Positions 1-8,161 of a DNA stretch of 64,000 nucleotides are shown piece after piece. The position numbers and the translations under genes are program-made. Below the pieces are notes generated by a model. That model worked only from the letters and a program-made list of their open reading frames with translations, made no database searches and was not told where the DNA came from. Each line of letters starts with the position of its first letter. Within the stretch, counting starts at the first letter, position 1. This DNA is from CAYNRE01 sp964399535 (lineage in GTDB: Bacteria > Planctomycetota > Planctomycetia > Pirellulales > CAYNRE01), in contig CAYNRE010000028.1 of NCBI GenBank assembly GCA_964399535.1, positions 1 through 64,000 of the forward strand, in the 5' to 3' direction.

Positions 1-899
1 TACCAGCCGAGATGCTTGCGGAACTCGAGCGCCGCGCCGACGAGGTCCGGTTCATAGGACTGCACCATGCGAGCGTGGTCGAGCGCGATCCGGAAGCGCT
101 CCTCGACGCCAGGCGTCGCCGGCATGGGCTCGCCGTCGAGCAGCGCCCGAGCCTGCTTGAAGATCCACGGCTGGCCGAATGAACCGCGCGCGATCATCAC
201 ACCGTCGCAGTTCGTCTCGCGGCGCATCCGCAGCGCGTCCTCGGCCGTCTTGATGTCGCCGTTGCCGATCACCGGGATCTCGAGCGCCTGCTTCATCGCC
301 GCGATCTCGTCCCAGTGGGCGTGGCCCGTGTACATCTGCGTGCGGGTGCGCGGGTGGAGTGCGATGGCCTTCACGCCCGCGTCCTGGCAGCGCAGACCGA
401 TGGTGACGGGGTCACGCATCTCCTCGCTCCACCCGCTGCGGACCTTGCAGGTGACGGGGAGGTGCGTGCCGCTGATCACGGCGCGGATGATCTCCTGCAC
501 GAGCCCGAGGTCCTTGAGGCACCCGGAGCCGCCGTTGCGACGGACCACCTTCTTCACCGGGCAACCGAAGTTGATATCGATGACGTGAAAGCCCGCTTGA
601 ACCAGTTCGATCGCGGCGGGGGCGAAATCTTCGGGCTGGGCGCCCATGAGCTGGCCGCCGACCGGGAATTCCTCCTCGCTTACGCGTACCAACCGCCGGT
701 TGCGCTTGCTCAGCCGGAGCACAATTTGGTCGAGCAACACCTCGCAAAGCGTGTAGGGCGCGCCCAGCCGCCGGGCAACAACCCGCATCGCCCAGTCGCT
801 GTAGCCCGAGAGGGCAGCCTGAACCACGGGGAAACCGATTTCGACGTTTCCGATGCTAAGCGGCTTCCAGGGCACTTCGGCGGAGGTGAAATGGCTCAT
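1..899 (-). CDS. dus: tRNA-dihydrouridine synthase, 3' end cut by window edge
   Basis: Reads from an ATG at 899 (an in-frame ATG at 908 is also possible) to the window edge without a stop; 299 codons are present. Dus enzymes are FMN proteins that reduce specific uridines in tRNA. Visible motifs are INFGCP with the catalytic cysteine, a KVRSGW lysine segment, a HPRTRTQMYTG segment, IGNGDI and ARGSFGQPWIF, in the order expected for the TIM barrel; the helical C-terminal domain is missing. Odd point: the first ~105 residues (bases ~590-899) read like planctomycete Dus and share the codon use of the neighbours. From the INFGCPVKKV motif onward the protein is DusB-like in another style (for example NGGSGCLKDLG) and the DNA changes character. 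This could be natural recombination or an assembly chimera. Confidence 0.85.
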   Translation of the reverse strand, partial: MSHFTSAEVPWKPLSIGNVEIGFPVVQAALSGYSDWAMRVVARRLGAPYTLCEVLLDQIVLRLSKRNRRLVRVSEEEFPVGGQLMGAQPEDFAPAAIELVQAGFHVIDINFGCPVKKVVRRNGGSGCLKDLGLVQEIIRAVISGTHLPVTCKVRSGWSEEMRDPVTIGLRCQDAGVKAIALHPRTRTQMYTGHAHWDEIAAMKQALEIPVIGNGDIKTAEDALRMRRETNCDGVMIARGSFGQPWIFKQARALLDGEPMPATPGVEERFRIALDHARMVQSYEPDLVGAALEFRKHLGW

Positions 900-1108
900 A
901 GCTGGCATTCTCAGGAGCGGCCGGCCGGCCGGTCAACCCGGGGGGAAGACCGCAAGGGCGCCTCCCCTCGGCGCGGCCCACGGCAGACTGCTGGCCAGGG
1001 CCGAACCGGCCGGCTAAGCTAGCTCGGTCGCTGCCCCGCCGATACAGGGTTAGGGCCCAAAAAAGTCGGCTACCCGGCAGCATTTTCTCGGTTGTGAGAT
1101 GCCCGCAA

Positions 1109-1993
1109 ATGGTAGCCGACCTGGCGACCCAACACGTTCCGGTGACGTCGCTTTTTCCTCAGCCCAGCTCCGCGGCCGAGTGGCAACGCTACCGCCTGAG
1201 CGACGAGCAACTAGCCCAGTTTCACGAACAGGGCTATGTCGCCGGCATCCGATTGCTCGACGAGAAGCAACTGGCCCAGCTTCGCCAGGAACTCACCCGG
1301 CTGGTCAACCCCGACCCGGCTAGCCGAGCGCTGTTCTACGAATTTCACTCGAACGAATCGACCGACCCGAGCCGGGTATTGTTTCACGCCCTGGGGGGTT
1401 GGCGCATCGCCCCGGGATTTCACGATCTGCTTTGGAACCCCGCGATGCTGGTGCCGGCCTCTCAGCTCTTGGGGGGATCGGTTCGGTTCTGGCACGACCA
1501 ACTCTTTTGTAAACCGGCTCGGCACGGCGGAGTGGTCGCCTGGCACCAAGACTACAGCTACTGGACGCGGACCCAGCCCATGGCCCACCTCACCTGTTGG
1601 GTAGGGTTGGACGACGCCACGGCCGACAACGGCTGCCTGCAATACATACCGGGCAGTCACCAGTGGAACTTGCTTCCCATTACCGGGCTGGCCGGCGATA
1701 TGGACGCCATTGCCGAGGTGCTTACGGCCCAGCAGCTTCAGCAATTCCACCACCCCGTGGCTATCGAGTTGCGGGCGGGTGAGTGTGCTTTCCACCACCC
1801 GCTGTTGGTTCATGGTTCTCGGGAAAACCGCACGGCGGGCCCGCGCCGAGCGGCGGTGGTCAACCTGATGCGCGACGGGGTGTGTTCGGTCACCGACGAG
1901 CCGCTGCTAGCGGGAGTTCCCCCGGTCGCCAACGGAATGCCCGTGGCGGGGCAGTTCTTCCCGCTGCTGTTCGACCCGGCGAGCCTGGGTTGA
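1109..1993 (+). CDS. phytanoyl-CoA dioxygenase (PhyH) family protein
   Basis: A 294-residue Fe(II)/2-oxoglutarate-dependent oxygenase of the PhyH family. The iron-binding facial triad is visible: H146 and D148 in WHQDYSYW, and the distal H235 in HPLLVHGS, followed by the basic stretch around R246-R247 that normally holds 2-oxoglutarate. The core phrases CLQYIPGSHQW and AGECAFHH are typical. The substrate cannot be told; members hydroxylate lipids, small alcohols or secondary metabolites. The ATG at 1109 was chosen; an in-frame GTG at 1094 would add five residues. No clear Shine-Dalgarno is present for either. It is divergent from the dus gene and has no operon partner. Confidence is high for the family and low for the reaction. 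Confidence 0.88.
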   Translation: MVADLATQHVPVTSLFPQPSSAAEWQRYRLSDEQLAQFHEQGYVAGIRLLDEKQLAQLRQELTRLVNPDPASRALFYEFHSNESTDPSRVLFHALGGWRIAPGFHDLLWNPAMLVPASQLLGGSVRFWHDQLFCKPARHGGVVAWHQDYSYWTRTQPMAHLTCWVGLDDATADNGCLQYIPGSHQWNLLPITGLAGDMDAIAEVLTAQQLQQFHHPVAIELRAGECAFHHPLLVHGSRENRTAGPRRAAVVNLMRDGVCSVTDEPLLAGVPPVANGMPVAGQFFPLLFDPASLG

Positions 1994-2008
1994 AGCGCCG
2001 CTCTGACC

Positions 2009-2056
2009 GGGCCCTTGTGATTGGGCCCGTGTGATTGGGCCCGTGTAATTGGGCCC
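2009..2056. repeat. 14-bp tandem repeat, 3.4 copies
   Basis: Three head-to-tail 14-base units at 2009-2022, 2023-2036 and 2037-2050 (consensus GGGCCCGTGTGATT) plus a partial fourth GGGCCC to 2056. The first unit has T for G at position 7 and the third has A for G at position 12. It lies just after the PhyH stop codon. The GGGCCC cores are self-complementary, so the transcript could fold, but there is no T-tract. It looks like slippage-type repeat DNA. Confidence 0.9.
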
Positions 2057-2297
2057 CGCGCTGCTCGTCTCGGCTTTCGACCCGCGCGGCCGAGCGCCTT
2101 GCCCCGTTCCAGGCCAGGCGCCGCCCACGGCGGAGGCGGCCATGGGTCTCAACCCCGGTGGCTGGCCCCGCAATCATGCCCTGGGCTGAATCGATGGGAA
2201 GGTGGCTGCGGCGAAGCTCCCGGGTCGCTACAATTCGGGCAGCGGGGGCCTTTTCCGGTCAGTAATTGGTTTCGACCCAAGTCGGGGAGGTTTAGCC

Positions 2298-3209
2298 ATG
2301 CGCACGCTAGCTGGCAAACGTGTCGTGGTGACCGGGGCGGCCCAGGGAATCGGGCGGGCCATTGCCCTGCGCATGGCGCAGGCCGGGGCCGACCTGGTGC
2401 TGACCGATTGGAACGAGGCCGCGTTGCCGGCCGCGCAAGCCGAGGTGCAAGCACTGGGGCGGGTAGCTTGGACCTATCGGCTCGACGTGACCGACCGCGC
2501 CGGCATTGCCCAGGTGCGCCGCGCCATCGCCGACGAGGTGGGCCCGATCGACGTGCTGGTCAACAACGCGGGCACCGTATTCGGCGGGGCCTTCCTGGAT
2601 GTGCCGCTGGAAAAACACTGGCAGACCTACCAGATCAATACGCTGGGGCTGGTTGCGGTCACTCACGTGTTCCTGCCCGACCTGATTGCCCGGCCCGAGG
2701 CACACCTGGTTAATATCGCTAGCGCCAGCGCGTATGTGGGCCTGCCGTTTGGCACCACCTATGCCTCGAGCAAGTGGGCCGCAATGGGCTTTTCCGAGGG
2801 GCTCCGGCTCGAACTGGCTGAGCTGGGCCAGGGGCACGTCAAGGTTACCACGGTGAACCCGGCCTACGTGGCCACGGGCCTGTTCGAGGGCGCCAAAGCG
2901 CCGCGGCTGACCCAGTTCCTGACGCCCGAGCGGCTGGCCGAACAGGTGGTTCAAGGTGTGCTGGCCGATCAGCCCCTGGTGCTGGCGCCCAAGTCGGTGG
3001 TTCGCATCTCGCCATTCTTGCGCGGCGTTTTGCCGGTTCGCTGGTTCGACGCGGTGGGCCGCTGGTTCGGCATCACCACCTCGATGCAGCACTGGCGTGG
3101 TCACGTGGCTCCGGCGCAGGCCCCGCGGCCCAGCGCCGCGCCTTCGCCAGCCGCGCGCCCAGGCGGTGCCGCGGCGCCCGCCGAGGAAGAGGCTTCCTCG
3201 GCCCTATAG
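2298..3209 (+). CDS. short-chain dehydrogenase/reductase (SDR)
   Basis: A 303-residue classical SDR. The NAD(P)-binding TGAAQGIG is at residues 12-19, NNAG at about 89-92, the catalytic serine lies in the IASASAY strand, and Y155/K159 sit in YASSK. D37 after the second beta strand (LTDWN) suggests NAD rather than NADP. After a normal ~265-residue domain there is a tail of about 35 residues rich in Pro, Ala and Glu, probably disordered. The ATG at 2298 has GGGGAGG eight bases upstream. The substrate is unknown. The last codons overlap the end of the convergent lolD-like gene by six bases. Confidence 0.9.
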   Translation: MRTLAGKRVVVTGAAQGIGRAIALRMAQAGADLVLTDWNEAALPAAQAEVQALGRVAWTYRLDVTDRAGIAQVRRAIADEVGPIDVLVNNAGTVFGGAFLDVPLEKHWQTYQINTLGLVAVTHVFLPDLIARPEAHLVNIASASAYVGLPFGTTYASSKWAAMGFSEGLRLELAELGQGHVKVTTVNPAYVATGLFEGAKAPRLTQFLTPERLAEQVVQGVLADQPLVLAPKSVVRISPFLRGVLPVRWFDAVGRWFGITTSMQHWRGHVAPAQAPRPSAAPSPAARPGGAAAPAEEEASSAL

Positions 3210-3878
3210 CGCGACCAGCCGGCCATCGTCGAGGCGGCTGGCGCGACTAAGTCGCCCCGCCAGGGCCATGCTGTGGGTCACCACCACCAACACGGTCTGC
3301 TGCCCGGCGGCCAGTTCGAGCAGCAGGTTTGCCACCCCCTCGGCCGTGGTTTGATCGAGGTTTCCCGTGGGCTCGTCGGCCAACAACAGCGCGGGCTCGA
3401 GCAATAGGGCCCGGGCAATGGCGGCCCGCTGGCGTTCCCCCCCCGAGAGTTCGGCGGGCCGATGCTCGAGCCGCTGGGCCAAACCGACCCGCTCCAGCAG
3501 CCCGCGGGCACGGTCCAGGTGCGCGGGGGTGGCGCGGCCGCCGGCCACGGCGGGTATCAACACGTTCTCCAACACGCTGCACTGCGGCAGCAGGTGATGA
3601 TCCTGAAAAACGAAGCCGATCCGGTGGTTGCGAAACGCGGCCAGTTCCCTCTCGGCCAACTGAAACGGATCGACTCCGTCTAGCTCCACCCGGCCGCTGC
3701 TGGGCGACTCGAGCGTACCCAGTACGTGAAGCAGCGTACTTTTGCCGGAGCCGCTCGGCCCGACCACGGCCAGGCTTTCGCCCGAACGCAATCCGAGCGA
3801 AACCCCGCGCAGCACCACGAGTGGTTCGCCGCGCGTGGGATATTCCTTGGTGACCTGCTGAACCCGCAGTTCGGCCAT
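3204..3878 (-). CDS. lolD: ABC transporter ATP-binding protein, LolD-like
   Basis: A 224-residue ATPase of the LolD/MacB/FtsE class. Walker A GPSGSGKST, a Q-loop in FVFQDHHLLP, the signature LSGGERQRAAIARAL, Walker B LLLADEPTGNLD and the H-loop THS are all present. In LolCDE such an ATPase powers release of lipoproteins from the inner membrane. The cognate permease is not visible here and would have to lie elsewhere, so the LolD role is inferred from sequence only. It is the last gene of the minus-strand run that starts at 8161, 51 bases after the thioesterase gene. Confidence 0.85.
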   Translation of the reverse strand: MAELRVQQVTKEYPTRGEPLVVLRGVSLGLRSGESLAVVGPSGSGKSTLLHVLGTLESPSSGRVELDGVDPFQLAERELAAFRNHRIGFVFQDHHLLPQCSVLENVLIPAVAGGRATPAHLDRARGLLERVGLAQRLEHRPAELSGGERQRAAIARALLLEPALLLADEPTGNLDQTTAEGVANLLLELAAGQQTVLVVVTHSMALAGRLSRASRLDDGRLVAL

Positions 3879-3929
3879 GGTGCCCTCGTGTCCTGGTGCC
3901 CGACTCCTCGCTGCCGCGCGTGCCGGCTG

Positions 3930-4349
3930 CTAGGCCCCGGCGGCCCGCAGGCGGGCCAGAAACGCTTCCGGAATGGCCACCGACACGGGGGGCCGGCCCG
4001 ACTCGATGCGGCAGCAAACCGCGGTGGTCGCCCCGGCGGCCACGTGCCGCCCGTCGTGGGAAAATGAGAATTCGTACGTCACGCTCTTCTCGCCGACCCG
4101 GGTAACCGCCAGCTCGATCTCGAGCACATCCTCGAAACGCACCGGGCCATGATAATCGCAGCGCACCGAAACGCGCGGCCAGCTCCAGGCGCGCTCGCCG
4201 TCGCCCCCCACCACGCTCAGTCCCTGGGCGCGCAGGAATTCGTGCTCCACCTCTTCCATGTAGCGGAAAAACGCCGTGAAGTGAGCAATGCCGGCCGCGT
4301 CGGTGTCGGCCCATTGAATGCGCCGCTGGGTGTGGTAGCTCGCGCTCAT
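3930..4349 (-). CDS. acyl-CoA thioesterase, YbgC/4HBT hotdog family
   Basis: A 139-residue single hotdog-fold protein. The segment IQWADTDAAGIAHFTAFFRY carries the aspartate and DxxG pattern of the YbgC / 4-hydroxybenzoyl-CoA thioesterase family, and EVEHEFLRAQGL follows as usual. It should hydrolyse acyl-CoA or aryl-CoA thioesters in the cytoplasm. The ATG at 4349 overlaps the glycosyltransferase stop as ATGA, pointing to translational coupling. A longer reading frame to 4469 exists but its extra 40 residues look non-coding. The nearby chorismate-lyase-like and prenyl synthetase genes make an aryl-CoA substrate conceivable, but that is inference. Confidence 0.87.
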   Translation of the reverse strand: MSASYHTQRRIQWADTDAAGIAHFTAFFRYMEEVEHEFLRAQGLSVVGGDGERAWSWPRVSVRCDYHGPVRFEDVLEIELAVTRVGEKSVTYEFSFSHDGRHVAAGATTAVCCRIESGRPPVSVAIPEAFLARLRAAGA

Positions 4350-5707
4350 GGTCGAAGTACTCGCTGGTACAGGGCCCGGGTCTGCCGCGCCATGTGTTCG
4401 GCAGTGTATCGCGCCCAGATGGCTTGCCGCCCCTGTTGGCCCAATTGTTCCGCGCGGGCGGGGTCGCACAAGAGTTCAACCAGCGATTGGTCCAGCGCTT
4501 GCGGTTGGTCGGCCGGATAAGTCAGCCCGCCACGCGTGTCGGCCACGATCTCGGGAAATGCCCCATGGTGGGGCAGCACCATCGGCACGCCCGAGGCCAA
4601 TGCCTCGAGAATCGAGATGCCTTTGCTTTCCCGGTACACGGTCGGTACGCACATCAGGTACAGCCTCTCAAAAAAGCGCAGCTTCTGGTCGTGCGAGAGT
4701 TCCCCATGGTAGCGATAGCGGTCGCTCAGGCCCCGCTCGGCGATGCGCCGCTGGAGTTCTTCCAGGTAGGGGCGATCGGCTTCCCCCAGGTAGCCGGCCA
4801 CTTCAAGCCGAAACGGGGGCAAGTCGCTTCGCTCGGCCAGCCGCAAAAACGATTCGACCAGCAGGTGCAAACCCTTTTCCGGACAGATGCGCGCCAGGTA
4901 GCCGATGCTGCGCGGCGGGCCGGCCGCCTCCGCGCGGCGCAGGCCGTAGCCCGCCAGATTCAAGCCGTGGGGAATCACTTCGATCCGCTCGCGCGGTACC
5001 GCCAGGTACCCCGCCATCAGGTCGGCGTAGTAGCCGTTCAGCGCTACCCAGCCGGCCAGCTTGCCGGCGTGCTGGCGAAGCAGCTCGCGGCACTGCCCAT
5101 ACCAGGGCTCGGGCAGCTTCTCGAGAAAAATATCTTCGCCCGACAAGGTTCCCAGCACCGGAACGCCCAGCCGCCGAGTGATGGGGCCAGCCCAGGCCGA
5201 GAGCATGGCATTGGAAAGGTGAACCACCTCGGGCCGGGCTTCGTGCTCGAGCCAGTCGAGGAGTTTCTCCAGCTCCTTGCGCTGGTGGCCGTGTTCGCCG
5301 GCCAGCATCGACACGGTGAGCGGGCCCAGGTCTTCCGCCCGGGTGCTGCCGGCCCGCGAGGCCAACCACGACACCAACCGGGGTTGATCGAGCAGCCGGT
5401 CGAGAAACCAGGGCGTGTGGCGAAACAGGGCCAACTGCTGTTGCAGGTAAACGTTGATTCCACCGAAGAACAGCCGCGACTGGCTCACGTTGAGCTCGTC
5501 GGTACGAAGCGGCGTGTAGGTCGGCACCAGCAACACCTCGTCTCCCCCGGCCAAGAGGGCCGTGGCCAGGGTGTTGTCGTGCAAACAGCTTCCGCAGACC
5601 ATGCCCCCGGCGCCGGCAGCCAGGTACACGATCTTCAGCCGCCGCGCAGCCCCGGCCGGCGCGGGCACCGCAGCCGGGGAGCGCGAATGCGGGACGGACG
5701 AGGTCAT
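4346..5707 (-). CDS. GT4-type glycosyltransferase
   Basis: A 453-residue GT-B retaining glycosyltransferase. The C-terminal half holds IEVIPHGLN, the IGYLARICPEKGLHLLV nucleotide-sugar domain opening, and the E-x7-E motif in YRESKGISILEA. The N-terminal domain begins after ~20 low-complexity residues with LKIVYLAAGAGGMVCGS. This opening, and the GEDIFLEKLPEPW segment, are characteristic of a planctomycete subfamily with no known acceptor. The ATG at 5707 overlaps the upstream stop as ATGA, and its own stop overlaps the thioesterase start in the same way. Donor and acceptor are unknown; a lipid or aromatic acceptor would fit the neighbours. Confidence 0.88.
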   Translation of the reverse strand: MTSSVPHSRSPAAVPAPAGAARRLKIVYLAAGAGGMVCGSCLHDNTLATALLAGGDEVLLVPTYTPLRTDELNVSQSRLFFGGINVYLQQQLALFRHTPWFLDRLLDQPRLVSWLASRAGSTRAEDLGPLTVSMLAGEHGHQRKELEKLLDWLEHEARPEVVHLSNAMLSAWAGPITRRLGVPVLGTLSGEDIFLEKLPEPWYGQCRELLRQHAGKLAGWVALNGYYADLMAGYLAVPRERIEVIPHGLNLAGYGLRRAEAAGPPRSIGYLARICPEKGLHLLVESFLRLAERSDLPPFRLEVAGYLGEADRPYLEELQRRIAERGLSDRYRYHGELSHDQKLRFFERLYLMCVPTVYRESKGISILEALASGVPMVLPHHGAFPEIVADTRGGLTYPADQPQALDQSLVELLCDPARAEQLGQQGRQAIWARYTAEHMARQTRALYQRVLRP

Positions 5708-6249
5708 ACGGGTGCCACGATTTCGACCAATTCCACGCTCGGATACCCGTCGGCCCGGATCAGCGCGGTGCGGCCGTAGGTTATTCGCGGCTGCTCCAGG
5801 CCAAACCACGAGCAAAGGAGCGGCCCGGGCGTTACGCGAAAAAGTTGCTGCAGCTGAATGCTGCGGAGCACGTCGTTGCGAATCAGGATGTGGCCCAGCG
5901 GCGAGGCCTCGCGCTGGACCTCGGCCCGAACTTGGGGAGCCAGCGACTCGGTATAAAGCCGCATAATTCCAAACTGCACGACCTGTCCGTCGCTGCGCCG
6001 CAGCAGCAGAATTTCTCGCGCATACGAGCCGGGGGAATTGCGGCGGGCCAATACCTGGACATCGACCGGCGACTGATGAAAGGCCTCGACCGTAACGGTC
6101 ATGTGGTGCTGATGGGCCAGAAGCTGTTGGTAGGCCAGCGGCAATTCATCGGCGTTCACCGGTTCGAAACGGCCTAGCTCGGCGGGTTCCGGATGAAACA
6201 GGCCGATCAGCTTCTGGAGGGGATCGGACAAAGGAGCGGAAGTCGCCAA
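5704..6249 (-). CDS. chorismate pyruvate-lyase-like (UbiC/DUF98 fold) protein
   Basis: A 181-residue protein I assign to the chorismate-lyase-like fold. AREILLL matches the UbiC strand holding the carboxylate-binding arginine, SPLGHILI matches the conserved PLG-x-L loop, and GRTALIRADGYPSVELVEIVAP matches the final strands with the catalytic glutamate. UbiC removes pyruvate from chorismate to give 4-hydroxybenzoate; related bacterial and archaeal proteins make hydroxybenzoates for other purposes. The gene lies between polyprenyl synthetase (43 bases upstream) and a glycosyltransferase (ATGA overlap), a setting suggesting a prenylated or glycosylated aromatic product. Family similarity is distant and activity is unproven. 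Confidence 0.6.
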   Translation of the reverse strand: MATSAPLSDPLQKLIGLFHPEPAELGRFEPVNADELPLAYQQLLAHQHHMTVTVEAFHQSPVDVQVLARRNSPGSYAREILLLRRSDGQVVQFGIMRLYTESLAPQVRAEVQREASPLGHILIRNDVLRSIQLQQLFRVTPGPLLCSWFGLEQPRITYGRTALIRADGYPSVELVEIVAPV

Positions 6250-6292
6250 GGTGGGGGGCCTCCCGAGCGACCGCCGCCTTGCGCCGGCCGCG

Positions 6293-8161
6293 TTACGCGG
6301 TCTGTTCGGCTTCGGCCGTGGCGCTGCGACCCGGCCGGTCCAATACCATATCGATCAGGTAATAGAATAGCCGTCGCAAGGGCTCTGGCTCAATGGAGCG
6401 CGCCACCTCGAGCGCCGCCGCGGCGTGGCGGTCGACGAACTGCCGAGCCCGCGCAAACACTTCGGCGGCCTGGTAGAACTCGCGCACTCGGGCCATGAGC
6501 ACCGCGGCCGAAAGCGATTGCGAAACCAGGGCCTCGAGTTCGGCGCGGCGGGCCGGGGTATGCCCCGCCAGGGCGAGCGCCCAAAGCACGGTGGGGCGGC
6601 CACCGACCAGGTCCCCCCCCACCGCGATCTTGTTCTTCTCGTCGCCGTCCCAATCGTCCAGGTCGTTCTGAATTTGAAACGCGACCCCCAAATGCCGGGC
6701 GAAATGGCTAAGGGGCTCCAGATACTCGTCGGCCGAACCGGCCAGACGCACTCCGGCGTACAGCGCCGCTTCGAATGCCGGCGCGGTCTTGAGGGCGTAA
6801 ATGTGCAAGGCATCGTCGACCGAGAGCCGCTTGTCGGCGGCATCGCGCCAAAGCAGCTCGGCCCCTTGCCCCTGCGCCAGTTGCATGTGGGCTAGCGCCA
6901 GCCGGTCGAGAATGTCCGACACCACGGGGCTGCCCAGCTCCCCTGCCCCGCGGCTCACCAGGCGGTAACCCAACCCAATCAGATAATCGCCAATGTTGAT
7001 CGCGGTGGGCGTACCGTGGCGGCGATGCAGCGTTTCCTCGCCGTAACGGTAGGCATCGTCGTCTTCGATGTCGTCGTGAACCAGCGAGGCCTTGTGAAAG
7101 GTCTCGATCGACATCGCGGTTCGCAACACCGCGGGCGAAAGGCCAGCCAAGTGCCGCGGGCCCTCGGAGGTGGCCCCCAAGCCACCGCTCAGGGCGTCGT
7201 ACACCGCCAACGTGATAAACGGCCGGGAGTGCTTGCCTCCCTTGGCCAGAAAATCGAAGGCAATCGCTTCGGTACCCAACAGCGGGTCGATATCGTCCAC
7301 CGAGCCCGTCGGCCCGGGGGCCAACCGCGGGGCCAGGCGGGCCAGCTCTTCGGGCTCAAACATGTGCTTGGCCCGCCGCATCAGGTGCACGTAGGTGCGG
7401 GTTCGCTGCGGCGGCGCGTCGCGCTGGCAGGTAATCAGTTCGGCCGCCCAGTCGCCGTCGAGCCGGGGCATTTCGTCGCGCGCCGACAACAGCGGCAGCG
7501 CCAGCGCCGGGATTCCCGCGGGCAAGATGCGCTCGAGGGCTTTTTCCAAATCGTCGAGCGTGCCCAGGCCCACGATCGCATCGACCGAGCCCGAAAGCAT
7601 CACTTCGAGAATCCGCGACGAGCTTTCGCTGGCCAATACCTGGTAGCCCAACTGCTCGGCCAAACGCTGGCAATCGCCCAGCCGCGCCAAATGGCTCGCC
7701 CCCCCGGCACCCGTCGCGGCCGCGGCCGACAGGCCTGCCTGCGAACCCCCGCCCGGGCTGGCTTTCTCCAGCCCCACCAGCGACTCGGGCACCAGGAACA
7801 GCCGCCGCGAAAAAGCGACCGAGGCCACCTGGCTGGCCCAGAAACCGCTGGCCAGCTCAACCATCGTCCATCCCAACAGGCCCGTTGGCTGCTTGAGGCG
7901 AGCGAGAATTCCCCGGGCCAGCGCTTCGAGTTGGGCGGGGGCTGGCGGGTCGGCGGTCGGCAGGGTCGCCGCCGCCTCGCGGGCTTGGGCGCGGATCAGC
8001 TCGCGCACCATGCGATTATGCGGAATTTGTTTGATCGCCGCGGTGTTGCCCTGCCGAACAGCCGCGACGAGCCGCTCGGAAACCCCAACGACGGGGGAAG
8101 CCCGCTCGCCGTCACGCAGGGTGGTTCCTGAAGTCGCCAAAACGGGCCTCGCTGACGCCAC
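6293..8161 (-). CDS. DUF116-like domain fused to polyprenyl synthetase
   Basis: About 622 residues. The C-terminal ~350 are an all-helical trans-isoprenyl diphosphate synthase: KGGKHSRPF, a first Asp-rich motif in LVHDDIEDDD (about residues 363-369), a second in QIQNDLDDWDGD, and the GRPTVLWALA helix. Small residues (A, S) just before the first motif suggest a product longer than farnesyl diphosphate. The N-terminal ~230 residues contain a DUF116-like segment (LAEQLGYQVLASESSSRI, then DAIVGLGTLDDLEKALERI and GIPALALPLL) in which the cysteines usual for DUF116 are almost all missing. The start is uncertain: no ATG precedes the conserved region, and the GTG at 8161 was chosen over a TTG about 20 bases downstream. 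It is the first gene of the run ending at 3204. Confidence 0.85.
   Translation of the reverse strand: MASARPVLATSGTTLRDGERASPVVGVSERLVAAVRQGNTAAIKQIPHNRMVRELIRAQAREAAATLPTADPPAPAQLEALARGILARLKQPTGLLGWTMVELASGFWASQVASVAFSRRLFLVPESLVGLEKASPGGGSQAGLSAAAATGAGGASHLARLGDCQRLAEQLGYQVLASESSSRILEVMLSGSVDAIVGLGTLDDLEKALERILPAGIPALALPLLSARDEMPRLDGDWAAELITCQRDAPPQRTRTYVHLMRRAKHMFEPEELARLAPRLAPGPTGSVDDIDPLLGTEAIAFDFLAKGGKHSRPFITLAVYDALSGGLGATSEGPRHLAGLSPAVLRTAMSIETFHKASLVHDDIEDDDAYRYGEETLHRRHGTPTAINIGDYLIGLGYRLVSRGAGELGSPVVSDILDRLALAHMQLAQGQGAELLWRDAADKRLSVDDALHIYALKTAPAFEAALYAGVRLAGSADEYLEPLSHFARHLGVAFQIQNDLDDWDGDEKNKIAVGGDLVGGRPTVLWALALAGHTPARRAELEALVSQSLSAAVLMARVREFYQAAEVFARARQFVDRHAAAALEVARSIEPEPLRRLFYYLIDMVLDRPGRSATAEAEQTA

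Noticed and set aside
2009..2056. CRISPR-like repeat
   Set aside because: The units are directly contiguous without spacers.
4394..5779. 461-codon plus-strand frame across the glycosyltransferase gene
   Set aside because: A shadow frame; the minus-strand gene has intact GT4 motifs and ATGA overlaps at both ends.
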